Below are positions 23,301 to 34,553 of a stretch of 43,826 nt of DNA, in pieces. Where the stretch lies: contig JAQGDQ010001378.1 of the NCBI GenBank assembly GCA_030141605.1, positions 1 through 43,826 on the forward strand. The letters run 5' to 3'. Origin of the DNA: Tubiluchus corallicola. Its lineage: Eukaryota > Priapulida > Priapulimorpha > Priapulimorphida > Tubiluchidae. Position 1 is the first letter of the stretch. Each line of letters begins with the position of its first letter. The notes beneath the pieces are model-generated. The model was not told where the DNA came from. It saw only the letters and a list, made by a program, of their open reading frames with translations, and ran no database searches. Made by a program: the position numbers and the translations under genes.

Positions 23301-26300
23301 CACGTTTTTGAAAACTAAAATACCTTCATACCATCATATCTTCGCACAGTTACTTTTGTCCTTATGAGTGATATTCACATCATTCATAACCTTTTGCTAG
23401 GGGAGTACTAAAACAATCAGTAATAGTACACAACAATTAATTGCATCAAAGTGTTGCTTTAACATGAATCTATTGTGCCATTAAAATCTTGTGAGACCTC
23501 GCAGGTCTCATGCAACCTATAAATCTTCAGGGTATGATTGGAGTAGCAACTTGAAGAACACAACTCCAATCTGTAGACGTCTCACGTGTTTGTCTGTTGA
23601 ATACCGATCAGTATCACATATTTTTATCATCTTAACATCCATCTGTCCTTCAAGATAGCTGCAATGTTGTTGATGAGTTGAGATCCTGTGAATTTTCAGC
23701 CATTTGGTTTAATTAAAAAACTTAATTCTAGAGTTTTCAGCTCACTGCTTTGATCATACCTCGAGATTGCAGCTGTGGGACAGGATGACGTCACACTAAT
23801 TTTTGAGGGCATGATTGAGTTTCTCTTGTTTCAGCCATTCTTTGATGCAATAAATTATTTATACTGTTACTTGTGGGTCTTGTATCTTCCTAACAAAAAG
23901 TTATGTACCACCCCGTATTACCCTGTACGATATACTAGTTGGCCCGACTCTTTTCTTTTATTTATCATACTCGTTGAGAATTTACATACAAGAACAGACA
24001 TAAACCAATAGATATTATGTGCCTGAAACCAAATAGCCTATTTACTGAATAAAAAGGTCACTGAAAATTTGTCATTTTTTATTCTGCATCGCTGTTTTCA
24101 CAAAAATCTGAGTTTAATCACATGAAGCTTACCTTGATGCAAGGCATGTGCTCTCTTTTACCTGTGCCTGCACATATTTAACCATGCCTGCACATATTTA
24201 TAAATCACTGCTTGTAGTTTTTGACTCTCATAGTAAAGGTTTCCTAATTATAAGTATTCATTGCAGGAAAATGACATTGACCGATGCTTTAGAGCGGTCA
24301 CTAAAGAAGGGTAAAGGAGAGGAGCAGAGTCAAGCGGCGAATGCCTGCTCAGCTTTATGTATCCAGTTAGGTGCTTACGACGACGTGGACGTTGTCTTCC
24401 GGTCATTACACTCCACATTGCTGACCATCATGCTAGATAATAGTGCAACAGCTAAAGCTAGGAGCAGTGTAAGTCTTGCTGTGATGCGATTAGGTTTTCG
24501 TCATCCTGTTTTGTTATTTTCTTCACGTGCGAAGAAGGTAGCAATTGTGTGATTGTTGAGTATCCCTTAATGAAGGAGTACAAGGTGTTCCAAAAGAAAC
24601 AATGCAGTAGAAATATGTGAAATATGAAAAAATTAACTATTAACTTGAACTTACCATATAACTTGATATGATAATGCCTATTGGACTTTATGTGGTGTAA
24701 TATTGGTTTGCTAATGTTTGTAGCATTTGTTAATACAATGTTTTTTTTTGGAACACCTTATAATTAGTGAACTTGTTCAAACTTAAACTAATTGTCCTGA
24801 TATCTATTTTTGTCTCTAATAAATGTATAATTTTTATTTTTATTCGTCTTTTATTCTAACAGTTAAATAGCTCTGAAAAACCTGGAAATTAGGGCTGAGA
24901 GCACCTCTTATTTATTGCAGAAACGACAATAGGTAATGCACTGAATACGAGCAGGCATTTGGTCTTGAATTCCTTCTGTGCAAATAATGACTTTGATCGT
25001 TAGGGACGTAAAACTGATTACTTTGATGATAACGATCTCTGATGCATCTTAACATCCTTCAGTTTCCTGCAACTCCATCTTAACTCTTGCTTTTTTCAAT
25101 ATTGGTTCACATAAGAAGTAAATTTCATATGAAAATATTTTTCCACACTAATGCTATTGATAGATCCGATCACCAAAATTTTTGGCCTATGCTAATTACA
25201 TTTTAAAAACTTCACGACTTTTTCTTAGTATTAACAAATTAGTTTGCAGCTAACGATATCATTAATTAATTAAATCATGACTCTGATTGCCAATGTTTAT
25301 AAACCAGAGTTTATTTTAACAATTATTGCCCATTGCGGGTAATGAGTTTTTGAAAAAAGAGACTGAAAAATCCTGACAAGTCAACAATTTTTCAGCGTCT
25401 CCTTCAACTCAATGTAATAATTGTTAAATTACCGCGGTGGTTTATAAACTCTTGCAATCACAGTTATAATTAATTTAATTATTGCTTTCCTGGTATTTGT
25501 AGCAAGATGAAATATATTGTGATGTTCCTGGTTTGTAGTGGTTATAATCGTTCAGTGGAAGACTGGCAGTTTGTTTATTTTCTGAGTCACTTCATGTTGT
25601 TGTTTATTTGTTGCAGTGTGCATCATCTATTGGAGTCTGCTGTTTCATTACTGGTGGAGAGAACGAGGTATTATTATAACAAACTATAAAGTAATGTTAG
25701 TGTAAAAGCACTTGGGTTAAAAGATTTGCATATTATATGTCTTATTATAGAAAAGTTTGTGTTTCTTAGCCTAATTAACTCTAATACTTGACTTTTGCAT
25801 GACTTTGTTGCGATGCATGAAAGTAATAAATATTGTTAATCATAAGTTATAGAGTTAATTAGAAGAGAAAATATCATATTTGATTCATTATGGAAACCAC
25901 ATGTATAAATCAGGACGTGTCTTCTGCATCTTGATGGTAGAAAATGAGGTAGATATTTGGGATCTAGCACATTGATTATGTTCAAAAAATTCTTGATTTA
26001 CTTCCAAGCTAATGATAACACTTCCTCTTTTGTTGTTAAACTCGACTTAAGAGTTTTGTTAATTGTGGTTTGTTGTTCTGTTAATGATATTGAAATTGAA
26101 TTTATTAAATTTAGCCATAATATTTTTGGTTATTGTTGATTGTTTATTGATCAAAGTAGTTTATCACTGAAAGTGTGTACTTTTTCAGAATTTGGTTAAA
26201 ATCATGGACTCCTTAGTTAACATCTTCAAAGCGTCCTTCCACAGCGGCGGAGCCAAGCCAGTTCTAACACCAGATATGATGTCATTGCACGCAAGTGCGC

Positions 26301-28619
26301 TGGCAGCTTGGAGCCTTCTGTTGACTGTTGCGCCACCTGGCTGGGCTAGCAGTATAATAAATAAGTGAGCAGTGGTTTTTGTGTTGATATACATAATATA
26401 TAACTTAATTACATACAGTTTAACTATCTAATGGATTATTAAAACCAATAAATGTAACCTGCCTGTGATTTACAAAAGACTTTTGTAAAAAATCATGTTA
26501 ATTTGTTGAAGCATGGTGCAAAATTTTTGTTGGCTATTTTAAATCTTTCTTAAGTTAAGTTTATTATAACCATTTTTATTTATTTGGTATTGCCTATCAG
26601 AGGATATATACTGTATATCTAAAGAAAGCCCATTCAGTCAACATCAGTGCAAAACATTCCATAATTGTGCTTCTTTTGCCTGTATATTTGTTTGTGTAAG
26701 AGTTACATCAGATTGTTTAAGTAGGTACAGCATTACGTTTAAACACAAAACATGGATAGGAATCAACGAGGATATCTTCAATAGGAATTTTTATTTGTGA
26801 AAACAGCGATNNNNNNNNNNNNNNNNNNNNNNNNNNNNNNNNNNNNNNNNNNNNNNNNNNNNNNNNNNNNNNNNNNNNNNNNNNNNNNNNNNNNNNNNNN
26901 NNNNNNNNNNNNNNNNNNNNNNNNNNNNNNNNNNNNNNNNNNNNNNNNNNNNNNNNNNNNNNNNNNNNNNNNNNNNNNNNNNNNNNNAACAACCAATGCA
27001 CAAATCTTGGAAATTAAGTCAGCTAGCTATTGAGTGTGCTGGCTTGTTTTCTAAGTAATATTACTGGTAAGTAATGTACTTCCTATTTATAATGTTAGTT
27101 TTTTTATTCCAGGATTTTGAAGGATCTGACATTGATGGTTTATGTGAGAAGCTGCGCATGTTAGCGACTGACAGCAATAAGTATCGTGCGAAGAAGGACC
27201 GTCGCCAACAGCGGTCCAGTTTTCGGGACATTCTACGGGCGGTGGAAGAGGGCGATTTCCATGAGTACTCTGTAAAGTTCGGTACGGAAAAGCTAATCAT
27301 TGATAGCTGGGTGATAAAGCGACAGTATGACTCATTGTGTCAGTGTCTAGGAGCCGGCATGAACTTGCATTTACGGGTGAGCATGTTCACATCTTTTCAG
27401 CTCATCTATATTATCCCTATAAGTCACGGACTATTCTGTTTACAGTTTTGTCTATTCACGCTTGCTAAAACATGAAAGTATGTTTAATATTATATTCACA
27501 ACTCTTATTTCAGTATATCTGCTGCTTTTACGGTATCCAGTTATTAAAATACGAATATGCCGTTTTTGTACAATGTCATTTTAAAGAACTTTTCTGTCCA
27601 ATTTTTGATTTTCTTGAATTCTATAACGTCCTAAGCATATGTCTCCTGTTAGTTTTGGGCTTTGTGCACGAAAATGTCGCAATAATTTTGGGATGAATCA
27701 CTGGTGGCTGTATCATTTTTTTGTTTTTCACTAGTTAAATAGCCTAATTCTGGGCAACATCATTTTGTTACATATTCATTTAACTGCTTTTCGTACTCCT
27801 AACATTGATTGCATAGAATCTGGTGACTTTGCCTTAGTCTTGTTGGTCTGAATATTGAATTAGATTAAACAATTTAACTAACCATTTTCTAATTTGCGTT
27901 TAGGAAAATGATCTGATCCGTGACATATTCAGATTGGGACCACCACTAACACCGGATGATATTAAATTAAATAAAATTAGCAAAGTAGAGAGGGTAGGTA
28001 CCTGTTTTAAATTGTATGAAGCTTTTTAAAATTTAATATTTTTGGCTATTGTGATGTACTATGCTGGTAAATTTTGTTAAATTTCACAACTAAGGAGTCT
28101 TCTTAAAAACTTTTATTTTAATTCACCCCAGCACAACTCACCATATGCCATTTTTCTTGTTCTGGTAGCTTATTTTGGTTTACTGTGCAGTGATGCAAAA
28201 ACTAACTGTTTAGGAAACCTTGTAACAGTGCGCATGTGTGTTTTTTTATAAAATTATTAGCGAGAACGATGCACTATCTGTATAGTGCACGGATCTGCCA
28301 GATCACTTTCTCTAAAAATAAAATGAAAATATTTTTCATTCTTCCCTCATTCTTTTTTTGAAAACTGTGTCTGACAACCAATTTGTAATCCATTTGTGAC
28401 ATATTTATGCTTATCTTTCACCTAATAGCGATATAGTTTAAAAATGATCATCTGTTACTGCAGAGTTTTTAAACGGATGCTAATTTTTTTATTTTGTTCT
28501 GTAAAAAATATTTTATTTGCTTTTTTTTATTTTTACAGCAAATGTACCAAGCTGCAGCTTTCAAAGCAAGAACCTTAGTACGTGGTAAAGCTAGAGATAA
28601 ACGGATGGACTTTGGATAA
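15978..28619 (+). CDS. IFRD1: Interferon-related developmental regulator (IFRD1/2, Tis7 family), 10 visible exons
   Basis: Helical-repeat (ARM-like) transcriptional co-regulator linked in vertebrates to differentiation. Exons: 15978-16017, 20520-20642, 23004-23109, 23214-23294, 24267-24468, 25617-25667, 26189-26364, [one missing], 27113-27376, 27904-27993, 28539-28619. Hallmarks: the start MPKGKGKKKGG (human IFRD1 begins MPKNKKR); SAKTRQDALKSI; MTLTDALERSLKKGKGEEQ; CSALCIQLG; CASSIGVCCFIT; SALAAWSLLLTVAP; LRMLATDSNKYRAKKDRRQQ; RSSFRDILRAVEEGDF; then IFRLGPPLTPDDIK and the C-terminal KARTLVRGKARDKR. All visible junctions keep frame except across the assembly gap. Exon 7 ends two bases into a codon and the next visible exon starts in phase 0, so an exon of length 1 mod 3 (about 120 nt by comparison with human) is absent. 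Expected length is about 445 residues, against about 451 in human IFRD1. Orthology to IFRD1 or IFRD2 specifically cannot be decided. Confidence 0.95.
19739..20082. mobile_element. pogo/Tigger-type MITE
   Basis: The 344-bp element begins CAGTCAACCCTCGTTAAACC and its right end reads, reverse-complemented, CAGTCGACCCTCGTTAAACC. The inverted repeats match at 23 of 24 bases and are flanked by TA on both sides (19737-19738 and 20083-20084). CAGT-starting ends with a TA target duplication are typical of pogo/Tigger elements. There is no transposase frame. It sits in IFRD intron 1. Confidence 0.8.
20293..20353 (+). repeat. CA/AC dinucleotide microsatellite
   Basis: About 60 bp of nearly pure AC repeat with a few G or T interruptions. 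It lies about 170 bp before IFRD exon 2. Confidence 0.95.
24581..24760. mobile_element. Tc1/mariner-type MITE
   Basis: The left end CAAGGTGTTCCAAAA and the right end TTTTGGAACACCTTA are inverted repeats differing only at the outermost base. They are bounded by TA at 24579-24580 and 24761-24762. The 180-bp interior has no open frame. It lies in the IFRD intron after the exon ending at 24468. Confidence 0.7.
26811..26987. other. Assembly gap, 177 N
   Basis: Undetermined bases inside IFRD. The reading-phase break across this interval (exon ending 26364 at phase 2, next exon 27113 at phase 0), and the lack of the matching protein segment in the flanks, indicate that a coding exon is hidden here. 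Confidence 0.95.
28270..28289. repeat. Short perfect hairpin in IFRD last intron
   Basis: TGCACTAT and ATAGTGCA flank a 4-nt loop (CTGT). There is no evidence of function. Confidence 0.4.
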
Positions 28620-31198
28620 CCTCATAATTATTTATTTTGACATAAATAGGTAATAATTATAAAATATGCTACAACTTTCTGGCAGTGAGTTTCTTCATGG
28701 TTTTTTTACAATTGCTAATATTGCGTAATCAGCTGTATGCATATCTTTGTTCTCATTGTCTTTAATTAAAGCAACGTAAATTATATTTTGTACAAAAAAA
28801 CAGAAAAATAAACTACAAAATAATTTGCATCTTTGTTGCATGAAACAGTTTATTTCATATGGTTTAGCTGTCTTTTTACACTGATTAAATCTAAACCCAA
28901 ACTGAACTTAGGGCTGCCTAAGATATAGTATGTGACATAGTGCTGTTATCAGAGTGATGGATTAATCTAATTTCAGTTAGTATAGCAGACTGCTAGTTAA
29001 TACCAATATCTACTTCACTCCGAAAAGCATGAATGTTCATGTTAAATTATAATCCAGCTAAATTGGTTTCAGATTTTTATCAGCAGGCAGCCCACAGGTA
29101 TTGTTCTCGTAATTAATGAAGAGGTAAGAAAGAGTAGAAATTAATTGGAAATTAATTTACAGTAGATCTTAAGACCGCAAGTAAATGAATGGAATTCTGA
29201 ATTGTTCAGTCAAAACATCTGTGATCATGTAGGTGTTAATAGACTATTATACGTTCACTGTAAGGATGTTTTAATGCTGTAATAAAATGTGTCACAAATC
29301 TTAAGAGGTATTTTTCTAAACTTTAGCGTAACATGCACAGTAATATTTAAATTTGGTAAAAACATCAGCACAACATGGCTGATTATTTCCTAACAATCTT
29401 CCTAACAATTATTCGCAATCAAATTGTGTTAGTTCCGTTTGCGAGCTTTTTTTAAAGTGCCATTGTATTGTGTTCATCTACATTAGTGTTTATTGATAAA
29501 GGAAGTATTTATTCATACAGTATATTTTATGCAGTTGGTATATAGTAAATAAGACTTTAAGTTATTGGCAAGTAACCTGTGTACTTGTGTACATCAAGTT
29601 ATGTATTTCTATACACACTTGGATTATATTTGAGCAAGGACTGTACATACGAAGTTTGTGTAGAACTCTATGGTAGTATTACATCTTCACATTCTTGCTT
29701 GTACGTTTATAGTATATTATTTGAATAGACTTATTTCTTTTAACTGCATAGTATAATAGCCAGTTTGGATGGTAGAACTTATTTAAGCTGACGGTTTCTT
29801 GTTGTTGACTTTAGAATTGTAACTTATAATTTGTTCTATAGCGTATAAGCTTGTATGTAGGTTAGTAAGTGTCTAGTAGTATAATATAATATTTTGGATA
29901 ATTGTTGAAATAACAAACTAATGTACATTGTGCGATCTAGAACAACATTGTACAGATACTGTTTTGTTTGATTATCTACAATAACATCTGGTCGTTTCTC
30001 TTGAAAACTTTGAGGTGTTTTGGCAATTTTCATGCACACATAGCAGAAAACATTTTTAGGCAATAAAATATCACTAACGTTAAAAGTGTAATTCTGGACT
30101 GAAATTGACTTATATTTCTGTCAGATTCTATGGTCTGCAAATTTTTTTAGTTGTTTATGTTGTTTGTCTGCCTTTGTGCAGCACTTCAATAACAAAGAGC
30201 TGAACTTTATTGAATTCCTGAAAAAGTGTTATTGTTTTTTATTCACGCTTTAGCTGGTATTAATTATCTCTGAATAATAAACCCAATTATTATTATTGCG
30301 GCATAGTGTTTGAACTAAGTGTTGCCATTGTTGTTCTTGCACGATTTGTTCCTTGCCCTAGTGAACCATTCTTTTTGCACGATTAGCTCCTAGCCAAACT
30401 AATGCCACCTGTACCTACCAACTGAGAATTCACCGTTGCCCATTGTGTTCTTATGACTGTTACAACACGACTGATGACAGTCTACACAAACTGTAATTTT
30501 TTTGCATTTGCTCTGGTAATTTTACGTGAGATGCAAATGGTTGAATCAAGCTATTTTGTCGTCTTTTCATTATTAATAATCTTGACAAACGCTAATTATA
30601 TTAGCATCAACTTACTATGATAATCATCATCGGAAAGGAATTTTTTGGCCATCCGAAAATTACGAATACTTTTCTGTCACTATAACATAAGAAATAATAT
30701 TGTTAAATCAAACATCCATTTATCACCCTAACTGCAAAATATGCATAAATTATATGTTAGTTACCTCGATTTCTTTTAGAAACTACTAATTTAGGAAATC
30801 ATGTCTGTACCTCATTACTCAGTAGTGCTGCCTGCGATTATTTACATTTAACACTTAAAAGGATGGCTGACTCTATGAGCTTTTGGTCGGCTTCGCTATC
30901 CTCTCTCCTTTTCACTTATTACTGGCAATTAGGCCTATTTACTTGTACACTATTCAACTATTCCACTCTTGCAGACTGGAAGTGGTTACTATGCATATGT
31001 AAATTGGAGAAAAAATGAATCTCAATTCAAAATAAATATCAATACGGGTATTAAAGTTTTTTATCAAGTTACTAGTTTTATTACCTGCAGCTGATTCACT
31101 CGGCGATGTGAGTGGTGAGAGGTGTTAACATTCATTACGCTTATTCGGTGCACTTTTACAAAGAGAATTGACGCGAAACACGCAAACAAACAGGTATA
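28620..31198 (+). other. IFRD 3' region and intergenic DNA up to PRIM1
   Basis: AT-rich sequence with no confident gene. AATAAA at 28807-28812, about 190 nt past the IFRD stop, is the likely poly(A) signal. A 24-codon stop-ended frame after a good acceptor (30182-30253) is too short to support. Confidence 0.5.
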
Positions 31199-31207
31199 GC
31201 GGGAAAA
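31172..31207 (+). promoter_or_regulatory. E2F-like sites upstream of PRIM1
   Basis: GCGGGAAAA (31199-31207) fits the E2F core (TTTTCCCGC on the other strand) and lies about 100 bp before the ATG. CGCGAAA (31172-31178) is a second E2F-like core. Primase genes are known E2F targets at G1/S, so the placement fits. No binding data are implied. Confidence 0.5.
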
Positions 31208-31304
31208 TTAGTGTTCAAGCGTACGTCAAATTTGTGAGCATTAAGCGATTAAGTTCCGAGTTTTTACTGAAATTCTTGTTTTGCACCATTGGAAAAACAC
31301 TGAA

Positions 31305-32540
31305 ATGGTGAACGAAAGCGAGTACGATCCAGCAGCGTTGCCTGATCTGTTACCAATATATTATAAACGATTGTTTCCGTATAGCGAGTACTACAGATGG
31401 TTAAGTTATGGAGAGATCGACAAAAAAGTATTCCCGAATCGGGAATTCTCATTCACTTTAAAAGACGATATCTATATTAGATATCAGTCTTTCTCAAACC
31501 AAAAGGAAATGGTAGCAGAAATACAAAGAAAATGTCCGTATAAGATTGATATAGGAGCCGTCTACACATCAAAACCCAAAGACAGATCACCAGCTACTAT
31601 TTTGACACCTCTGGAGAAAGAGCTCGTCTTCGATATTGACATGACAGACTATGATGATGTAAGAAGCTGCTGCACGGGAGCAGACATTTGTGGAAACTGT
31701 TGGCCGCTTATGACAATGGCAATAAAGATTCTTGATCGCGCTTTGCAAGATGATTTCGGATTCGACCATAGATTGTGGGTATATTCAGGTCGCCGAGGAG
31801 TCCATTGCTGGGTTTGCGACGAAAAAGCAAGACAATTATCAGTGGCTGCAAGATCAGCAGTTGCAGAATATCTGACAGTTGTTCGAGGTGGAGCAAATCA
31901 AAAGAAGAAAGTAACAATTCACGAGAACATACATCCATCTATAAAACATGCGTGGAACATTTTAAATGAACATTTCCTTGAATTTGCTGTAGATAAACAA
32001 GATTTTCTTGGTGATAATGATAAATGCAGGAAGGTCCTTGAACTTGTCCCCGATGTTGGCCTTCGAAAGCAAATTGAAATGGAATTTGAAAAAAACACAA
32101 AATCAAAAGAGAGATGGCACATGGCTATAGCCATTGTTAGATCAGCACTAAAAAATGGAACAGCAAAAAGGAACATGAAGCGCATCTTTGAAGAGATCGT
32201 ATTTCAATATTGCTATCCCAGACTGGACATTAACGTTACCAAAGGTTTGAACCATCTGCTAAAGAGCCCGTTTTGTATTCATCCTAAAACAGGTCGAGTG
32301 TGCGTACCAATTGATGCCCAAGATGTTGATAATTTTTGTCCGTTTACCGTGCCGACAATCAGCCAATTGGTCGAAGAACTGAATGCATTACAGAGTAACA
32401 AAAGTACTGAAACTGTGAAAGATTATAAGAAAACTAGCTTAAAGGATAGCATAAAAGTTTTTGAGAAGTTTCTGCATGGGCTAGAGAATTCGCGGAAGGG
32501 CAAGCGACTAGAGGGCAGCGATGCGACTATGGAATTCTGA
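31305..32540 (+). CDS. PRIM1: DNA primase catalytic small subunit (p48/p49), complete, intronless
   Basis: Synthesises the RNA primers extended by DNA polymerase alpha; works with the large subunit PRIM2 in the Pol alpha-primase complex. The 411 residues compare with 420 in human. Hallmarks in order: DLLPIYYKRLFPYSEYYRWL (~14-33), REFSFTLKDDIYIRYQSF (~46-63), the catalytic acidic motif FDIDMTDYDD with Asp110 and Asp112, the zinc-site cysteines at ~122, 123, 129 and 132, SGRRGVHCWVCDE (~161-173), PRLDINVTKGLNHLLKSPF, HPKTGRVCVPID, FTVPTISQLVEEL, and the C-terminal DYKKTSL and NSRKG segments. The start is the first in-frame ATG with purine at -3 and G at +4; the frame reads further upstream but has no other ATG. 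The lack of introns among intron-rich neighbours is notable. The family identity is unambiguous. Confidence 0.99.
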   Translation: MVNESEYDPAALPDLLPIYYKRLFPYSEYYRWLSYGEIDKKVFPNREFSFTLKDDIYIRYQSFSNQKEMVAEIQRKCPYKIDIGAVYTSKPKDRSPATILTPLEKELVFDIDMTDYDDVRSCCTGADICGNCWPLMTMAIKILDRALQDDFGFDHRLWVYSGRRGVHCWVCDEKARQLSVAARSAVAEYLTVVRGGANQKKKVTIHENIHPSIKHAWNILNEHFLEFAVDKQDFLGDNDKCRKVLELVPDVGLRKQIEMEFEKNTKSKERWHMAIAIVRSALKNGTAKRNMKRIFEEIVFQYCYPRLDINVTKGLNHLLKSPFCIHPKTGRVCVPIDAQDVDNFCPFTVPTISQLVEELNALQSNKSTETVKDYKKTSLKDSIKVFEKFLHGLENSRKGKRLEGSDATMEF

Positions 32541-34553
32541 ACTCATTCCTATGACGACTGTTCTGCTTTCTTTCATTGTGCAGTCAATCGCATTTCAATT
32601 TCATTATCAGCTTTTCAACCCAACAAGAATTATTGTAGGCCTAATAGCATCTTGATAATAACTTTTATAATCTTTAGTTAATGATTTACCAATACAACTG
32701 AACAAGCAGGTTAGTTTCCCAAAGCGGTGCATCCAGTGTAGATGTCTGCTGCACTAATACAATGATTTAAGCATGAAATTGTTAAGTAAATTAATGTAAG
32801 TAACATTTTTATAGCTGTAATGTAAAAAAGTGACTTACCAATAAGAAAAATGTGTACTAATTAATGTCTATTTTAATAATTGTTTTGTGTTTAACTTTAT
32901 TGTTCAAAACAAAGTATGTCGATATCACCTTTACGTAAAGACACTAGTTTGTAAGTGCACTTGTGCAAAATGCAGTTTTTAGCACAATGGTGGGTTGTTG
33001 CATTTCGCGTAAACATGAAACGAGACAGATTTTTAAGCTGAGATTTCGAAAAAAATAATGCATACTAGAATTTTAAGAAAGCGTGCATCATAAGCTGTTT
33101 TAAGGATGTGTATGTTGTGTGTGTCTGTGTGATTGTGTGTTCATTTGCAATTTAAACCCTAGTTGCCTCTGAACATTTAGTTGATTTACAGTGCTTCACC
33201 ATCATACACAACTACTTTATTATACAGTTAAACAGTGATCATACTTGTTCAGTGAATCTTAAAGTACTCAACACTAATCTATCCTGCTCATTGTTATCAC
33301 ATCATCCATTTTTTTGCGTAAGCAACTAGCACTACACAACAAAAGTGCTTTGAAAAAAGTATTTTTATTGTAAAAATTTAATGGTTATTTAGATACATGT
33401 ACATTGTACAAAGACAGAACAAACCATTTTTGTTAAATGGTTAACAAAGTGAAAGCTTATAATTATAGACTAAGAAAGATGTAAATCTACAGAAAATAAA
33501 AATACATTTTATTTACATGATTGGTGCAGCTGCTAATATGCTACAGTCGAATCACAATAAAACGATTTTCACATTAAGCAGTTTCCACTATGTTCATTTT
33601 TATTGTCAAGGTCAATACAAATAAAAGCAACCAAAAAATATTAATTTTTAACACAATTGTCTCTGTAACTGTCAGTGATATTATTATTACGGAAAACTGG
33701 AGAAAATGTGCATGCTAAATTTTTACGAACTGAGCTTCAAAGCCCTGCGAAGTGATATGATGTACCATTCCATTATACACGTTAAAGGTCAATAAAAATT
33801 TGTGTTTTTATTTTATAATCATTCGTATGGGCCACTTGTTAAATTTAGTGAGCTCCACTGCAGTAAGTCATGTGCTATGTTAATAATATTGTCTATATTT
33901 AGCAGCATATACAAAATAACCTACATTTACTAGCGCTTTTATTACTAGTGTAATTTATGCACCTGGAAATGTTTGCATCAAGGCGTCCTTGCAAAATTTG
34001 CAAACAATTCTAGCACGCATTAATTTTACAGCTAATAATATTAACGTTAAAGGAGAAAAAGAGTTCAAATTAATGACTCAGTTGCTAAACAACTTTCCTT
34101 TTAACTCAGCAATCAGGAACATGATCAGGATCAGGAACAGGTTAACTTGAAAGTTTCCAGCAAATGTGCATGTTAATGATTACACATGTTAATTGATGAT
34201 TTCCGGGTTATCAGATTGAAGGGCGATTTATTCAAGGACAAAAAAACAATAATGGCCAGACTATGTGAATTTGATAATTTAGTTTGCTGGCCACACAATT
34301 CTGTAGTCTAGTCCCTGGCAGGTAACCTTGAAATTGTACCATGAGTGTTTATTTAAATGAAAATATAATGAAGAGAATTACCAGAAAACATCATGTTATG
34401 CAAATTTTTGGAGTCGTGAATTTGATTGTTTTACAGGATTCGTTATTTAATTGGCTGGAGCTTATGAAATTCAGACCATTACAGTACTGGTTTTGCTGGA
34501 ATTTTGTTAAAAGCCAAATTACATAATCAAAATGTACAATTATAATAAAATAA
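32541..34553. other. Convergent intergenic region PRIM1 / MCM10
   Basis: About 2 kb of AT-rich sequence holding both 3' UTRs. AATAAA on the minus strand at 34348-34353, about 200 nt beyond the MCM10 stop, is a good poly(A) candidate for that gene. AATAAA hexamers on the plus strand near 33495 and 33555 could serve PRIM1. No further genes were seen. Confidence 0.5.

Noticed and set aside
23470-23500. TGAGACCT/AGGTCTCA palindrome in an IFRD intron as a MITE end
   Set aside because: No matching distal end or target duplication was found nearby.
26717-27033. Frames running through the N block
   Set aside because: Artefacts of undetermined bases.
30182-30253. 24-codon stop-ended frame after a TGTGCAG acceptor downstream of IFRD
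   Set aside because: IFRD already has its conserved C-terminus at 28619, and the peptide is too short to assign.
31281-31304. Upstream extension of PRIM1 by eight codons
   Set aside because: It would need a TTG start; the first in-frame ATG at 31305 has a good context and matches the family N-terminus.
31264-32185. Minus-strand and off-frame open frames overlapping PRIM1
   Set aside because: Shadows of the clear PRIM1 coding frame.
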